Source: Filobasidium wieringae | Lineage: Eukaryota > Basidiomycota > Tremellomycetes > Filobasidiales > Filobasidiaceae | Length of the DNA: 64,000 bases | Direction: 5' to 3' | Assembly (NCBI GenBank): GCA_001600055.1 | Contig: BCIV01000009.1 | Span: 186,001 to 250,000, forward strand | Shown: one piece after another, positions 11,329 to 24,583 of the stretch | Numbering within the stretch: the stretch's first letter is position 1 | Layout of the letters: each line of letters starts with the position of its first letter | Translations under genes and position numbers: made by a program | Notes under the pieces: model-generated | The model's database searches: none | What the model was told of the DNA's origin: nothing | What the model saw: the letters and a program-made list of their open reading frames with translations, nothing else

Positions 11329-12764
11329 CTACCATCGTCCTCCCCTAAATCTTCCACGAGTAGCCAAAGCGTACCCAACACCAGCAAGAAGCCCTCCCAC
11401 ATGTCCGGCAGAGTCGGTGATGGCGTTCTGAAGCGCCAACAGAAAGATCGAAGTGAAAAAAGGTTTATGAGAAGATCAGTCCCCGTCCGTCGTTCAAGCG
11501 AAATAGGGGCATTGTCCACTCACAGGGGATCGAATGGACGAATAAACATCATAAGCAAAGATCCCTCCTACCGCCGCCCATGCGGGTAGCGGCAGGACGA
11601 AGAACAACAAGAATTGCGATTGAGGGAACATTGCAGCGTAATAAGCCAGGCATGCGTAGATGGCACCTATTCCATATTTCCATTCGGGTCAGATCAAGAT
11701 CGAACTCTCCCAGGTAGAGATCATCAATCAAAGGATCGGGGACTCACCAGAAGCACCTTCGCTTCCATGGTTCTTCGCTCTGGGACCAGACATCATTCTA
11801 TGCCAAAGCAAGCTGACTGTCGAGCTGACGATCCCACCGCCAAGATAAAGACCTAGGAAACTCGCAGGACCCATCAACCTACGGAGTAGCAGATCAAGAA
11901 GATAAGAATGTGAATCGATCGTCAATCAGTCAATCGGAGCAGAGGACTCACGCGACGGTCGCAGGGGCGATAAAGTACAATCCCAAGCAGTTTAGGAAGA
12001 TATGGGAAGTGTTTGAGTGGGAGAAACAACATGTCAACAGAGTATGTCTGTGAATTTCAAAAAAAAAACAAAGCGGGAAAGTCAATAAAAGTTATCGGTG
12101 AATCGGGAATCGAAGAGCGATGGAAAGGCGGGTTGTAAAGAGAAAGAAAGAAAGACGTACATTCGACCTGCTGCCAAGTTGGCTTCCGAGACGATAAAGT
12201 TCTTACTCATCCATTGATAGAGCGTTGGATCTCTGAACCTGGTCTAGCCATCCAGATCGATCCATGCAATCACGATCAGTTCCCTTTCCTTGCCTCTCTC
12301 CAACAACGATCAGAGCGCAATTGGTAACTCACCCAAGATTGTTGAGCATATTGCCAGATCCCGAAAATCCCCACGTTTACTCCAATGAGACCATAGACGA
12401 CATACATGGGTGGAATACCATCTATCCTTCTCTTGAAGTTGGAGAACCATGATCCGTCCCCCCTCCCACCGTTTCCACCCGCACCTCCTCCGTAGTATGA
12501 ATTTCGGGAGGAAGAACGGGCTGGACGACGGAAGTATGATTCTCTCAATGATCGGAATGGGGAGGAGGATATTGATTGTTTTGAGTCGAGGGGAGTGAAG
12601 AAATGAGATGAGATGGGTCGGGATTGGTGTAAAGGGAGGGTAGGGAATACAAGCCTCACGGGGTTGGTTGAGGCGAGTTGAGTCAGGGTGCGGGAAGAGG
12701 ATGGGAGTGGTCGATGAGAAGCTGCAAAGCGGGGTATGGCAAGAGCCATTCGTGGAGCGAACAT
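11329..12764 (-). CDS. PCP1: mitochondrial rhomboid protease (Pcp1/PARL type)
   Basis: The chosen start MFAPRMALAIPRF opens an Arg/Ser-rich leader typical of mitochondrial targeting; an in-frame upstream ATG exists about 110 bp earlier but would bury that leader. A Gly-rich stretch precedes the first membrane helix (MYVVYGLIGVNVGIFGIW). Later exons give LMGPASFLGLYLGGGIVSS, then GASG joined across an intron to AIYACLAYYAAMFPQ, which provides the catalytic Ser of GxSG. GHVGGLLAGVGYALATRG holds the catalytic His. The length and the long N-terminal extension fit the inner-membrane rhomboid that processes cytochrome c peroxidase and Mgm1-type dynamin in yeast. It is divergent from RRP4, with about 280 bp between the two starts. 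Confidence 0.88.
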
Positions 12765-13040
12765 GGCGAAATGGCAATGGACTTGTTTGCTGATTCTCGA
12801 CTTGTTTCGTGGTTCGTAGAGAATCAACTTGAATTCCAGGATTCGAGAGGACTTGAATGCTCGTTCCAGTCGCATCGATCGTCATCGAGGTCGATCTAGG
12901 TGGAAATATCGCAAGGTGCACCAGAGGTCTCTGCTCAGAAGTAGAAACTCGATAATCATCATCTAGCTATAACTTCGACCTATATGTTCACTCGATGCTG
13001 TCTCTTCTCTCCGCTCATAATTCATAATTTACCATATATC

Positions 13041-14353
13041 ATGCTTCAAATTCAATCAGTCCCGCCTATCCCTCTCTTCCATGCGGAAGAACCCCAAACC
13101 TACTCAAAGACTCGTCACCACCCCGACCTGGATTCCAGCATGGATTCAGATGACGAAGACCTCGGCATCGGTTCTTCCAAAAACATCACAAGTCCCGGAC
13201 AAATGGTTACCAGTGCAAAGGAATTTATGAGGGGTCATGGGACGTATGTTGAGGAGGATAATGTTATGAGTACCGTGGCGGGGACTATCGAGAGGGTCAA
13301 TAAGCTCGTTAGCGTTAGGTCGGTTAGGCAGAGGTACGTTTGGCTTGTCTTGGTTATGCGACCCTGCCTTTCATCGACTGATTTTCGTGAAAAACAGATA
13401 TAACCCGGAAAAAGGAGATCTAGTAGTAGGCAGGGTGGTTGAAGTGGTACAACAACGATGGAAAGTAGACGCCAACGCTCGACAAGATGCCATCCTTGCC
13501 CTATCCTCTGTCAATCTCCCAGGAGGAGTTCAGGTTAGTTCCACATCGCACTTAAATTCCTCAGCAGCCTGGATTGTTGATCCGTGTAAACGTCCATCCC
13601 GAAAATCGTACAACAGAGAAGAAAGGTCGAATCCGATGCTCTCAAGATGAGAGAATTCCTGGCCGAAGGGGACTTATTAGTAGCAGAAGTGCAATCGATC
13701 GAGAACGTCCCTCAACTGCACACTCGTTCGTTGCGGTACGGAAAAGTATGTCCTTCCCACTCTCCTTCTCAGACAAGTGCTTCCACCCATATTGACCCTC
13801 CTGTGCCCTTCCGAAATTAGCTGCGTAACGGACTCCTCCTCACAGTTCCCCCCTCCTTGATCCGTCGTCTAAAATCCCACTTCCACACACTTCCACCTCC
13901 CTGTGGACCCCTAGGGGTGGACGTCATAATGGGTGTAAACGGGTATGTTTGGGTCAGCGTGAGCGTAGGGGAAAGAGGAAAGGAAGGGGTCGAAGGGTTT
14001 GTCGATGCGGATGCCGTTTTCAGCGATAAGAACGATGTGAGGGAATCTTTTCTTCTCTTCTTTCATCGAACTCATGCGGGGGGTTCACGTACGGGATTGA
14101 CTGACGGCGTTTCTCGATTTCGTCTTCGGTATAGGACATCTCGCACGCTTCCCGACTAGCTATTTCTCAAGTGGCCAACCTCATCCTTCTCTTTGCCCGA
14201 TACTCCATTCCTCTCAGCGACTCCCTGCTCTCAGACGCTTATCACTGGTGTAGGATCAACGGACTCACCAAGCCTGGGAAACTGCTGGACAAGGAGATGG
14301 AGAAGCGGTGTTTAACTGAGATCACTGGAATGGATGTAAGGGAAGAGTTGTAG
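13041..14353 (+). CDS. RRP4: exosome complex component Rrp4
   Basis: Five exons give about 310 residues. The order is an N-terminal domain with [18 protein letters not shown], the S1 domain including [20 protein letters not shown] and [18 protein letters not shown], and a KH-like domain with [14 protein letters not shown]. These are the conserved blocks of Rrp4, an RNA-binding cap subunit of the nuclear and cytoplasmic 3'-5' RNA exosome. All four introns keep phase: RQR|YNPEK, VQ|RRK, YGK|LRNG and ND|DISHAS. I chose the ATG at MLQIQSVPP because its spacing to the first conserved block is normal; an earlier in-frame ATG at 12984 would add 19 residues. Confidence 0.92.
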
Positions 14354-14567
14354 CTGTGTTAGATAGAGCAACGTGATGGATCAATCAATTAGGTGATTTG
14401 CATGTGAATCGTATCGAGCGAAATGTGATCGCGGTACAACGGGTTTGGGGTTCGTCTCGGTCATTAACAATTTCTGAGTTCGTATCATATCTTGAAGCTA
14501 TAAGGACAAAAGTGTCAAAGCAACCATCAGTGCCGTCCCGTGACTCGTGTCGCCCCGACCGGAATAC

Positions 14568-16023
14568 TCACCTAGCCAACCTGTCCCTAAGTTCCTGCAC
14601 CTTCTTAGCCATCTCCCTCCTAACCTGTTCCCTTACATCCTCATTGACACCCTTCCCCTTGAGCTCTTCCTCTACCATGGTCGGATCGTCCGTGAACGGG
14701 TCGAAATCGATCGTAAGTCCTGAAGAAGTCGTCAACCTCAACATCGCTCCACGGCTTGATATTCGGGCGGGAGAATCGTTCTCGAGTTGTCGTGCCGCAG
14801 GACGAGGGGCTGGAGCAGCCTTGGGAGTGGAGGAAACGAACGGGTCGTAGTACCCTTGTTGGCCTGTCGAAATGGACTGTCTGATCCTGATGGAAGATAT
14901 CCGCTTCTTGCCCAACACCCTGGGTAGGGGTCCTGTAGCAAGAGGTCTTGAGACGTTTGAACGGGATAACATTTCCCTTTCCAACGCCTCTGGATCCGGT
15001 AATTCATCGTCCTCATCATCCCTATGCTCCTCCAACTGCTGAGTATATGCCTGAGATCGTGGTTTTCCTGCGGGAGTACTCCAAGGATTCGCGATTGGGC
15101 TTCCATTCGCACTTAGGACAACGTCCGTCTCCTTCATCTGTCTAGGAAACTTCGGCGTCAAGTCCGGTATCACCGGCTCAAACTTCTTGATGGTAGGTAT
15201 TGGCGTTTTGGAATCGTTTCCTCGGCTGAAGAAAGACCTCTCGGTTTTAGGTGGAGGTGCTGGCGATCGCGGTAAGGGCGAGAGCATACTCAGATTCGTA
15301 CGAGAGGCGAGTCGTTTGAAGGGGGAAGCGAAGGAGCTGGAGGTGGGTAAGAGTGGTCGTAGGCTTTTAGAGCTGGACATGAACGATTTCTTGAGCGGAG
15401 TTGGGATACTGGATGCAGGCGGTTTAGCAGGAGCACCATTTGGGTTTTCCCGACGGGCTGCAGCACATCAGGGATGTCAGCTTCTACTTTTACAGATCTA
15501 AATATGTTTGACTCACGAGTCTTCTTGATCGGTCCGGGATCCACATCCATCTCGCTCGTCGCATCTTGACGTTTCCTCTTCCGATCCTCGGCACCCTTAG
15601 CTAGAGCTTGCTCGATCCTCTCTCCCTCAGGGTGCTTGGTGACATTCTCCTTCAATGTCTCCTCCTTTAGCGTTCTCAGTGTACTAGACCAATCGCCTCC
15701 CCACATGGATTTCAGATCTTTCATCTTGATATTCCGAAGATCTTTCGGGATTCGCAAGATCTCAGATTCCTGCCGCACCAAGAAGGAGTTGAGAACATCT
15801 GATAAAGCCGCGTTGAATGAACGTGTTCGATCGTTTACTATGATTAGAAAACGAGCGTAGATGAAGCTGATAAGCCATCGACTCGTAACAAAGTCTGAAC
15901 AGTGTGCAACACACCTTCCAATTCCAAGTTATCCAACAACCTCTGCTTCTCCGGTTTGCTTAGACTCGGACCTGCAGCAGGCTTAGGAGGTGTCCGAAAC
16001 CCAACACTTTGAGGAGGATTCAT
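14568..16023 (-). CDS. borealin-like chromosomal passenger complex protein
   Basis: The N-terminal exon reads MNPPQSVGFRTPPKP and then KPEKQRLLDNLELE, the start of the Nbl1/borealin N-terminal domain. The next exon continues with RTRSFNAALSDVLNSFLVR, then RIPKDLRNIKMKDL and WGGDWSSTL. That domain forms a three-helix bundle with INCENP/Sli15 and survivin/Bir1. The remainder, over 300 residues, is low-complexity and rich in Ser, Pro and Lys, as usual for borealin, with an acidic patch and a Lys/Glu-rich helical C-terminus. The reading frame ends in TGA that is part of a GGTGAGT donor-like string, so a further 3' exon is possible. The family call rests on the N-terminal domain. Confidence 0.78.
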
Positions 16024-16618
16024 TATTCAGTCACCTCCAGGCGATAAGCAGCGGCCGAGCGGCATAACTACATACACGTCAAGGGCTTTCAATTGCACAA
16101 TTCGGATGGACCAAGGTTGTTTGTTTACACTGTCGTGGGAAAGCGCGTCGAATCTCACCTCAAACGAGGCGGTGAAATTGGTGACCTAGTCGACCACGAA
16201 GAAGGTTCAGGCCAAGCATATTGTCAGTATGCGCATGGTGAGATCGGAGCTGCCCATTATATTGTGTCCAAAGAACGCAACGAGCGTCATTACTGAAGCC
16301 GAGTATTTGTTTAGCTGAGTCGGTGCTACTGTGATTGGATCACCCGACATCGATACCACCACCATCTCCATACGTTGATTTATCCTCGCACATCAGAAGC
16401 TGTAGATGAGCAGGTAATTCAGAGGAGAGTTGTATGTTCATCACGTGTCACTGCTCTGTGCCAGCTTTTAAGCATAAAAATACAAGAAGTCGACTATCGA
16501 AAGGTGCAGTTGTAGTCGGTTTCGTCACAGAAAGTCAGGCGACAGTTTCTTTTAGTAGTCGTAAGAGTGGATGGGGCGGTGAAGCATTATTCAGCGCCCA
16601 TTGAAGGTAGGTATGCGA
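16024..16618. other. intergenic region between borealin-like gene and TIM23
   Basis: About 600 bp holding the borealin-like promoter and the TIM23 3' UTR. A short plus-strand frame exists near 16093-16296 but has no recognisable product. I see no repeats or RNA gene. Confidence 0.4.
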
Positions 16619-17514
16619 TTATAAGAGAGTCTTCTTGGCTGCAGTCCAGGCGGCAGAAGCAGCCATCATTACGGTAGCACCTGCCAAAGCGGGTTTCACA
16701 CCAGCTGAATAATTTGTAGCAAATCAAGGAATCAGCGTCACATGCTGAAATTCACAAAATGGATACAAACTGACCTGTCGATTTGAAAATAGCTCCACTG
16801 ATAGCGGCAGCACCCAATCCACCATATACGTCATGTTCCCCCCTGATAGCGTCGATAGACGAGTTGACAGCGTTGTACATCAAAGCTGTCGTGATCAAGT
16901 TCAGTTGGTCAGCTTCGATACATCGATGCCGAACAGTAATCATAGCAACCCACCAAGCACTCCCAAACTGTTTCCTAGGAAACTTCCTCTCCGCGTTACC
17001 GAGTTCAAAACGCTGTTCAATCGGAGCTTGAAGGACGAGGTTCCCAAGTTCCTTCGCATACCCTCTTGTACTCCGTATAGCCCACCGATAGCCAGACCTA
17101 ACAAGGCGAAGTGAGCGGAAATACGTCACAAGAGGTGTACGACTCTTACTTACCACTCAAGTAGGTAGTTCCAGTCCCATAACTCAACTCATCTGACCAT
17201 CCTCGACTAGGCAAAGCGCTTTGACCACCTGGCAACTCTTGCAGCTTAGCTTCATCTAGAAGCAGATAATCCAGGTTGTCCCCCAAATTGGCTAGAGGGT
17301 GCAACTTTGCAGGGTCGTATGCAGAGGCGCCGAAGAGATCGGAAGCAGTGGGAACTGCAACAGGGGTATCCGGTGCAAACTCGGTGGACCCTGTTGCTGG
17401 GGAAGGAGGTTGAGAGTTGGTAGCAAAAGTGGTTGATCCGAAAAGCTGGTTAGCCGTTTGAGGTTGAGCCGAACCAGGGGTCTGCCTATCGCTGAGGAAT
17501 GACGTGAAGGACAT
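16619..17514 (-). CDS. TIM23: mitochondrial import inner membrane translocase subunit Tim23
   Basis: The protein begins MSFTSFLSDRQTPG, followed by a Ser/Thr/Pro-rich intermembrane-space segment and ANLGDNLDYLLLDEAKL, the conserved segment before the channel domain. WSDELSYGTGTTYLSG joins LAIGGLYGVQEGMRRN across an intron, giving the first membrane helix and the Tim17/Tim22/Tim23 signature. FLGNSLGVLALMYNAVNSSI and DVYGGLGAAAISGAIFKST provide further helices with small-residue packing. The gene ends AWTAAKKTLL. About 240 residues is normal for Tim23. It forms the presequence translocase channel of the inner membrane. Confidence 0.92.
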
Positions 17515-17959
17515 GTTCGAACCGGGGTCTGATTCCTTTGAGTTATCGCTTGATGATACTAGCTAGTTCAGGAGCTGGAGTTGGAAAGATGGAGGTTAAG
17601 CTTGAGCGTCATTGACTTAGGAATTAGGAATAGATGACGATAATGCCAGAAAACGATCGCCTCAGGGATTTCTCTTGCGGGCGACGCGCGCGGAAGGAGA
17701 ATCGAAAAGGTCGCGGAAGATCTTAGCTCTGACTTCAATTGGAAAGATACTGCTGATCTGGTTCAATAGCATCATAAATCTGGAAACATGTTGTGATAGA
17801 CGCTACACTGGTACTGATGGTCTGGAACGTAGCGTTGGCTCGTTTGATTTCAGCAGCAAGAAAGCTTCTCGTCAGCTTGTCAATAACGTCATTGCCCTTT
17901 TATCTGTACAACTAGTTCCAGAATTCGTCTTCGTTTATACAACTAATTCAGGAAGTCGT
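17515..17959. other. intergenic region between TIM23 and ATG9
   Basis: About 445 bp with the TIM23 promoter and the ATG9 3' UTR. No coding sequence, repeat or RNA gene is recognised. Confidence 0.4.
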
Positions 17960-20900
17960 CTATTGCCTCATAACATCTTGGAGTAAGTGCAACATCCCGT
18001 CGTCGTCCCTCTTATAGGCTTCTCGAGATCCTTCGATGTCTCCAAGGCTTTCGCTAGTTCTACCTTTCATCATTTTAGTCTCCCATCCTTCTTCCTCTTC
18101 CTCGATCACGCCCGTCTCGTTCATAGTCGGCAAGATCCGAGATTGTCCTGGAAGGTTACCGACGCCCCGATTGGCCGTGTTGAGAGAGCGTAGAGCGCTC
18201 TTGTCACCACTGCGAAGCATAATACTTCTCTGTAGCGCCCTCTCATAAAGGTTTGAGCGGTCTCTTAGCCGTTGCTCCTCAACGATAGGACCCTGGCTAG
18301 GTGCCGCCGGCGAGCGCGATGTGTTACCGAAGTTAACAGATTTACCATTCCCGACTGACCGAGTGCGATCATCCTGAGCGACCTTCGACAAGAACAGGGA
18401 TGCGCTCGGATCTGCAGGTTGCCAAGCAGGATTTGTGATCTGGTTGTTCCCGTTGAGATAAGCTTCTGTCGTCCAAGTCGCGCGAGATATGGAAAACTCA
18501 CTTTGAAGTGCAAAAAACTTTTTTCCATCTTGTTACTTTTATCCAATAAGCGTTTCTGAACATTATCCTCATTGGGAAGCGTATCCGGGACCTGATATGG
18601 CCGTCTCTGATCAGCAAAAAAAATCGAATACCATCAAATCTGAACGATACATACCTTTCCTTGTCTCTTGAAATCAAACACAGCGAAAGAGCATACGTAT
18701 CCAATTCCATCAACATGGATAGTAAATTCCCGGAAGAAGTCGATGATCGCTGAAGCAGATCGAGGTAGGGAGAAACAGAGGATGAAGGGGGTGAGGATGA
18801 CGGAGAGCAACTCTTGTAAGAAATTGGCTAGTTTCATTTCGAAGAGTTTTGAGAATTCGACATGGACCTGTTCGAGGAACAATGTCAAGAAAAGCATGAC
18901 CTAGTCATCAAATTCAACACTCACATTTCTAGAATGCATCTGATCACTCCACTCGTCCGGTAGATAATGCGTATGCGCCACAACTTCTGTCAGAAGCTCT
19001 TCCGGACTGAACGCGCGGGTGTTAGGGGGTATAGCCCCTCGCGCAACCGCTAGGACGGAAGTGAAAAGCCCCAAGTAGAATAACACCGTACGGTCCTGAG
19101 TGATCTCGAAGTGTAGGAAGACTGGATCAATAACAGATAATAATAGAAGAACGGCTGCAAATGCTCCCGCAATGAAGGAGACGAAGCTAAGGATGTCTCA
19201 AGCGCGAGCTCAGCGCCAGACCTATTAGTATGGGCAACGAATGTGGACTCACCGCATGGACAACGCCGTAATCTCCTTAGGAAACTGGTCGATATATTGC
19301 TTGGCAGGCTCGTAGCTCTCGTCAAGACGTCTATCAAACAGATGAGGCAGCTCGTTGAATTCGCGGAATTTCCACCGAGCATAAGGTGTGTATTGTCTGG
19401 AGCCTATAGAGGAGGGGTTCTTATGATACTCCTGTAGCAAAACCAATAGGTTAGCAACGTGGTCATATTCGATCTTGCTCGATGTACCGACTTCAAAGTA
19501 ACGGAAGAAGGAGTACATCACAAGATACAACACAATAAATGGAGAAAATATGGCGTTCAGGACGCCCATGAACATGAAGCGGTTCCTGAGCCTAATAACT
19601 AAGTCAGACCAGAGAATATTGCCATGAGCTTTTCATAAGTCACTCACTTGGCAATAGATTGCTCCCTATTTCTTCCTCTGACGAATTCTTTACGCACATG
19701 ACCTCTTTCGTCGAAGAGGTATCCCAACAGGCAGAACCTTAGGTTCCACTCAAGCGCTTTAGTCAAGCTGTTCCGCCCAAAATAGAGGTAGAATCGATCC
19801 TCCTCGGAGTCATGAGTGATAAGCTGTCCTGGCAGAAGTCCAGCAGCCTGGCGAGGCAAAGGTATCCGAACATGCAAGTCCAACAGATCCTTGTTAAAGA
19901 GCGCGATTAGGTAGTTCTCCTGTCTTAAGATCCGGCTGATTCGACAACCTTTCTATCAATTACAGCAACCGCACGGACAAGATCTTGCGACTTACTTCGC
20001 AACGTCATGTGCGTCGAGTTTGATATGATCTCCAGTCTCTGCGACATCTTGACCATCAGGATCCTTCAGGCTGGTTGTTGGGTTGTCGTCTCGAATTTCC
20101 CCTATTCTACGTACGACCTCTGACCATGGGATACTCTGTATATCGCTCTGTGTCGGATGCCTATTAGATTCCTATTTCCCCGCCCTCTGTCTCAGACTGC
20201 TTACATTTGGAATATTAAGCAGATGCTCGTAGAATGCCTTCATCTCTGACAACTTCCGGATCCCTAAAGCGAACACCAAGATCCGCCAGACGAAAACCAC
20301 TCCTAAAACCCAGGTCAGTACGATATGCGGTACCGACCACCTGATCCACACGACTTCTATCAGTGTTGAACTTGCTAGAATACCGCAAATTGACGACTGG
20401 CTTACCGACTAGAACAATGTGGCACGATGACTTCTGATAGAGTCCCGTGACCATCTGACGGGAATTTAGAATAATCTATACAGGAGAACAGAAATGTGGA
20501 GAAAACGATGACGAATCCTGAAGTACTGAGAGAAAAGGACAAGACCTCAGTTTCCGACTCGGTTAACTACGAGTTAGCTGGTACTCACAAGAGATTAAGA
20601 AGTCTTCGAAGAGCGATACAGTATAACCCTTTCCCAACATAATAATCGTAAACCTACGACATACGACGGAAGAGATCAGTCTGATTGTCGATTAGATTGT
20701 CGTCGTGTACACTCACCTCGGACAAATACCCATCCAGATCAACCACATTGACCCAAATCCACAACGCCCTCTCCCTCTCACTCAAACCCTTTACCGCATC
20801 GGTCCATCTCTTCCTCCCTGACTTGCTCTTGGTTTGACTCCCAACACTGCTCCCTCTCTCTTCCAACCTAGATCCCCGGGTTTCTTTATCTCGATTATGT

Positions 20901-22045
20901 TTCCTGCGTGATTTCCTCTTCCGGTCCGATCGACTCTGATCTAAGCGGCCTGATTCGAGATCCCGAATAGAGTTTATATTATCACGTGCGTCCGGTCGAT
21001 CTCGTTCCCTCTCCGTCTCGCTCATTTCGTTTTCGTTCATCTCAGGATCGATGGGAATAGGATGATATCGTCTATCACGACTTGGACCTGGTTCTGCCCC
21101 CCTCGTTGGGCCGGTGAAGGGGATCTCATAGGTTACTGGAGGAGGCAACAGCGGTTTCTCAACCACTCTGCTGGCCGTCCCAGGTTTTCTCAGGTTTCCT
21201 CGACCAGTTCTGCCTAGTTCCATGGATTCCAAGTCGGACGAGATTGAACCGGATTCTAACAAGTCCGGAGGAGGAGAGGCGGAGTTGGATCTAAACGTTG
21301 AGAGGGAAGTGGAAGTTGTCCCTCCTGACTGAGTCTGATTGGATGTTCTACCTCTTACCGGAGAAGGTTGAGCGAGATAGAGATGATGGTCGTTTTTATG
21401 GAAAGGGGTTTCATTTGATTGCCCTGCGGAGTTGAACCGAGATTCATTGCGTTCATAGGGTTGTGGGGTGGAGGAGGAAGCCAAATCCCCGTCCGAACCT
21501 TTCTTTCCATCTACCTCCTGTTCTTCACTTTGATCCTGCAAATCACTAGCGGAGGGTAGGAAGGGGGAAGAAGCATCCCTTGTAGTCCGACGAGTTTGGT
21601 CGATGATAGTATCCGTCGAACTACGATTCCCGATCCTCCTGGCATCTTGTTGATTTGGGTCCAGGATATCAGAAGGGGGATCCGATTCTTCATGAGAGAT
21701 TCCTAAACCATTTCCTTGACGGGAGGAACGGACGGATTCGTACATCAAGCTCTGAGGGGGTTCGTCACCCTCCTCGTCTTCTGGATCCAACATGACAGCT
21801 CTCCTAACCTGTTCTTGTTCATCATCCGCATCCTTATATTCTGAATTTGAGAGCTGGCTTCCAGCCGAACTATCCACTCCTGAGCGTTCCTGCTGTGCCC
21901 TCTTCCCTTGTGTTCTACCAAGGGTGGATACCGCCTCTTCATCGCTATCGCTTAAAGGATCAGGTCCTACGGCAAACGGGTCTGATCTTGGAGAGGTGAA
22001 TGCTTCGGATTCACCGAAATGTGAATCTTGTTGTTGCTGTGACAT
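17960..22045 (-). CDS. ATG9: autophagy-related protein 9 (lipid scramblase)
   Basis: A long multi-exon gene of roughly 1,000 residues. The first exon gives a disordered N-terminal tail of about 450 residues rich in Ser, Asp, Glu and Arg. [17 protein letters not shown] joins [19 protein letters not shown], the classic entry to the Atg9 core. Further blocks are [89 protein letters not shown] and [20 protein letters not shown]. This is the multispanning scramblase of vesicles that seed autophagosomes. The C-terminal tail, from about 18390 to the stop, is charged and disordered. Its start is 431 bp from the divergent GatA gene. Confidence 0.95.
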
Positions 22046-22476
22046 AGCGCATGGATGTTACAGGGTGTCGAGAATGAGAATGAGGATCTGGTGGTGGCTG
22101 GTGGGTTTGCGTTTATCTGTATCTAATCTTATTGACAGAGGCTCGTTCACCTTGCCGCGTCATCAAAAGGACCGTTCAAGGTTATGGTCGTTTCTTGCTC
22201 GATCGATACAGGCCCAATTCAGTCACTCGAGTGGCAAATACCTGTTGTCAGGACCAGCAAAAGCCAGGGAACCTCGCTCAGTCTCAAAGGGGAAGGAGTG
22301 CCGGCTGCTAGACGACCTTGCGATAATGGTGTAGATCCCCGACAATCCCAAGTCACGTGCTGCCGATTCCTCAAATAGAGATTCACTCAACTCTCGATTC
22401 AAATGTCTTCATGTCTTTATGTCTTTTCCCTCAGCTGCCCGTTCGGAAAAAAGAATATACATTGTTATAAGGCAGC
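22046..22476. promoter_or_regulatory. divergent promoter region, ATG9 / GatA
   Basis: These 431 bp separate two divergent starts. A CACGTG E-box lies at 22354-22359. Short frames run through it but have no structure supporting a gene. Confidence 0.45.
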
Positions 22477-24425
22477 ATGAAGTCATCCAAGGTCCTCAGA
22501 AACGCTCAAGTGGCTACTCGGCAAGCCAGCCCCTCCTCTTACATATGCCCAGGCGAAGGGATCGCTGCACCTGAAGGTCGAGTAAAAAATGGTTAGCCAG
22601 ACCTTCAGCTTGCCGCAATTCAAATGCTGATGAAGGTGTATTGCGAATAGACAGATTAAATGGCAAAAAGATAGTTATCAAGGATAATTTCATGTTAAGA
22701 GGAACTCCCACGACATGTTCATCCAGAATGTTACAAGGTAAGAAATCCACTCCCATCTCCCCTCAAGCGTAATAACCAACGTAGTCTTGTCGAAATAGAT
22801 TTCCAATCTCCCTACACCTCAACTGCTGTGACCCACCTGCTCAACTCGGGAGCTCTCATAACGGCGAAAACCCAGATGGACGAGTTTGGAATGGGTAGCA
22901 TGACCACTCATCTCCCCCCCGGATCCGCATCCGTTCATAACCCTTACCATTCTAGCTATGAAGTCAAGGGAAAGGGGAAAGAGAGAGAAAATCGGTCAGC
23001 GGGCGGAAGTTCTGGAGGTAGTGCGGCTGCCGTCCGAAGTGGACAAGCCTGGGCGTAAGTCTGGAATGCGTTATTTTTTCTTCTTTCGCATCGCTCATCT
23101 CATCTCGACGATTCAACCTCAGAGCGCTCGGGACGGATACAGGAGGATCAGTAAGATTGCCTGCTTCGTATTGCGGAGTCGTAGGATTGAAACCCAGTTA
23201 CGGCATGATCAGTCGGTAAGTCATCTCTATGATCACAATCTTTCGTATCAAAGGAGCATGCTGAATTCAGGGCGGATGGTTAGACACGGAGTAGTTTCTT
23301 ATGCGGATACTTTGGATTGCGTAGGGATTCTAGCTAATTCAACTCGGGATGTCCGATCAGTATACGGTAAGTCACCTCGAGTCGACTGCAAGCGTTGCGA
23401 GCCTATGCTTGATTGTTATGCTTGTCAGACGTGATCGCCCAACCAGATCATATGGATTCCACCTGCGTTTCTTCTAGTGTGAGAGAAAAGGCCAGGGATA
23501 TATATCGGGAGGCCGAAGGTAGGATGGAGGGATTGAAAGATGGGAGATTAGATGGTGTTCGGATTGGGATCCCGATTGTAAGATATTCACTATTTAGTGA
23601 TCCGTCCCGTCCGATCGATGTACTAACTAGATCTCTACTTATAGGAAACTCGACTGGACGAATCACTCACTCCACTTGATCTCAACCCGATTCTAAAACA
23701 CTTGAAATCCTTAGGAGCCACCATAATTCCTATAAGTATCCCCAGTATCAAATTGGCTCTTCCGGCATACTACGTCCTCGCCTGTGCGGAAGCTAGTAGT
23801 AACCTCGCCAGATTTGGGGGAGGATGGTACGGTGGACGTCGAGAAGGGGAGGGGAATGGAAAACCAGAAGTCGACCTGAGAGAACAGACGAGAGCTTGGG
23901 GATTTGGTGATGAGGTTAGGAAGAGGATCTTGGCGGGGACTCATGCGTTGACGGCAGGGTGAGTTTTGGAGTGAATGGTAACTGACGTCGAAGGCTGAGA
24001 CCGGCGTGAAAACTCCAAGTGCTTTCAACAATTCTTACCTCAAGGCTCTTCAGTTGCGACAACATCTGAGAAACGATTTCAACGCCGTCTTCCGTTCGAC
24101 ACACCCCCTTAGCCGACTTGACCGAGAAGAATTTAGAAACGAAACACCACCACATGGGGTTGATTTCCTCCTCCATTTAACAACCATCCAGACCGCCCCG
24201 CGTCTTGATTCACTCGACACCAAATCCGATGGATACGCTCAGGATCTTCTCACCGTTCCAGCTTCACTCGCTGGGTTACCATGCATCTCAATTCCGGGTG
24301 GTCTTGGTGAAGACGGATGGCCGGTAGGAATCAGCCTTACCGGACAATGGGGCAGTGAGAATGGGTTGCTGGAAGTTGGGAAGCTTGGGATTGAGAGTTT
24401 CGAGAGTTCTGAACACGACGTATGA
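22477..24425 (+). CDS. HER2: mitochondrial glutamyl-tRNA(Gln) amidotransferase subunit A
   Basis: An amidase-signature protein of about 500 residues starting [19 protein letters not shown]. Blocks in order are [17 protein letters not shown], with the catalytic Lys usually lying further upstream, then the signature [20 protein letters not shown] and [20 protein letters not shown], which carry the cis-Ser and catalytic Ser. [22 protein letters not shown] sequence follows. The last exon has [20 protein letters not shown] and [12 protein letters not shown], the C-terminal block typical of GatA. It is the glutaminase subunit that converts Glu-tRNA(Gln) to Gln-tRNA(Gln) in mitochondria. Other amidases share the core, but the C-terminal block and length favour GatA. 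Confidence 0.88.
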
Positions 24426-24583
24426 ATATGGTTGATGACGGTCATATCATATAGCTATGACCACAGCCTTTCGACATGGCTTGACGTACATTGGACCTAT
24501 TGAGATGAGGTACCGGCAAATCAAGAATGATGGAGTTTAATCCTCTTCTAGACCGTTGCGTAAGCCGAGGTTGTTCGTCTTCG

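Noticed and set aside
16093..16296. 67-residue plus-strand frame between borealin-like gene and TIM23
   Set aside because: Composition is unremarkable and no domain, splice site or leader supports it.
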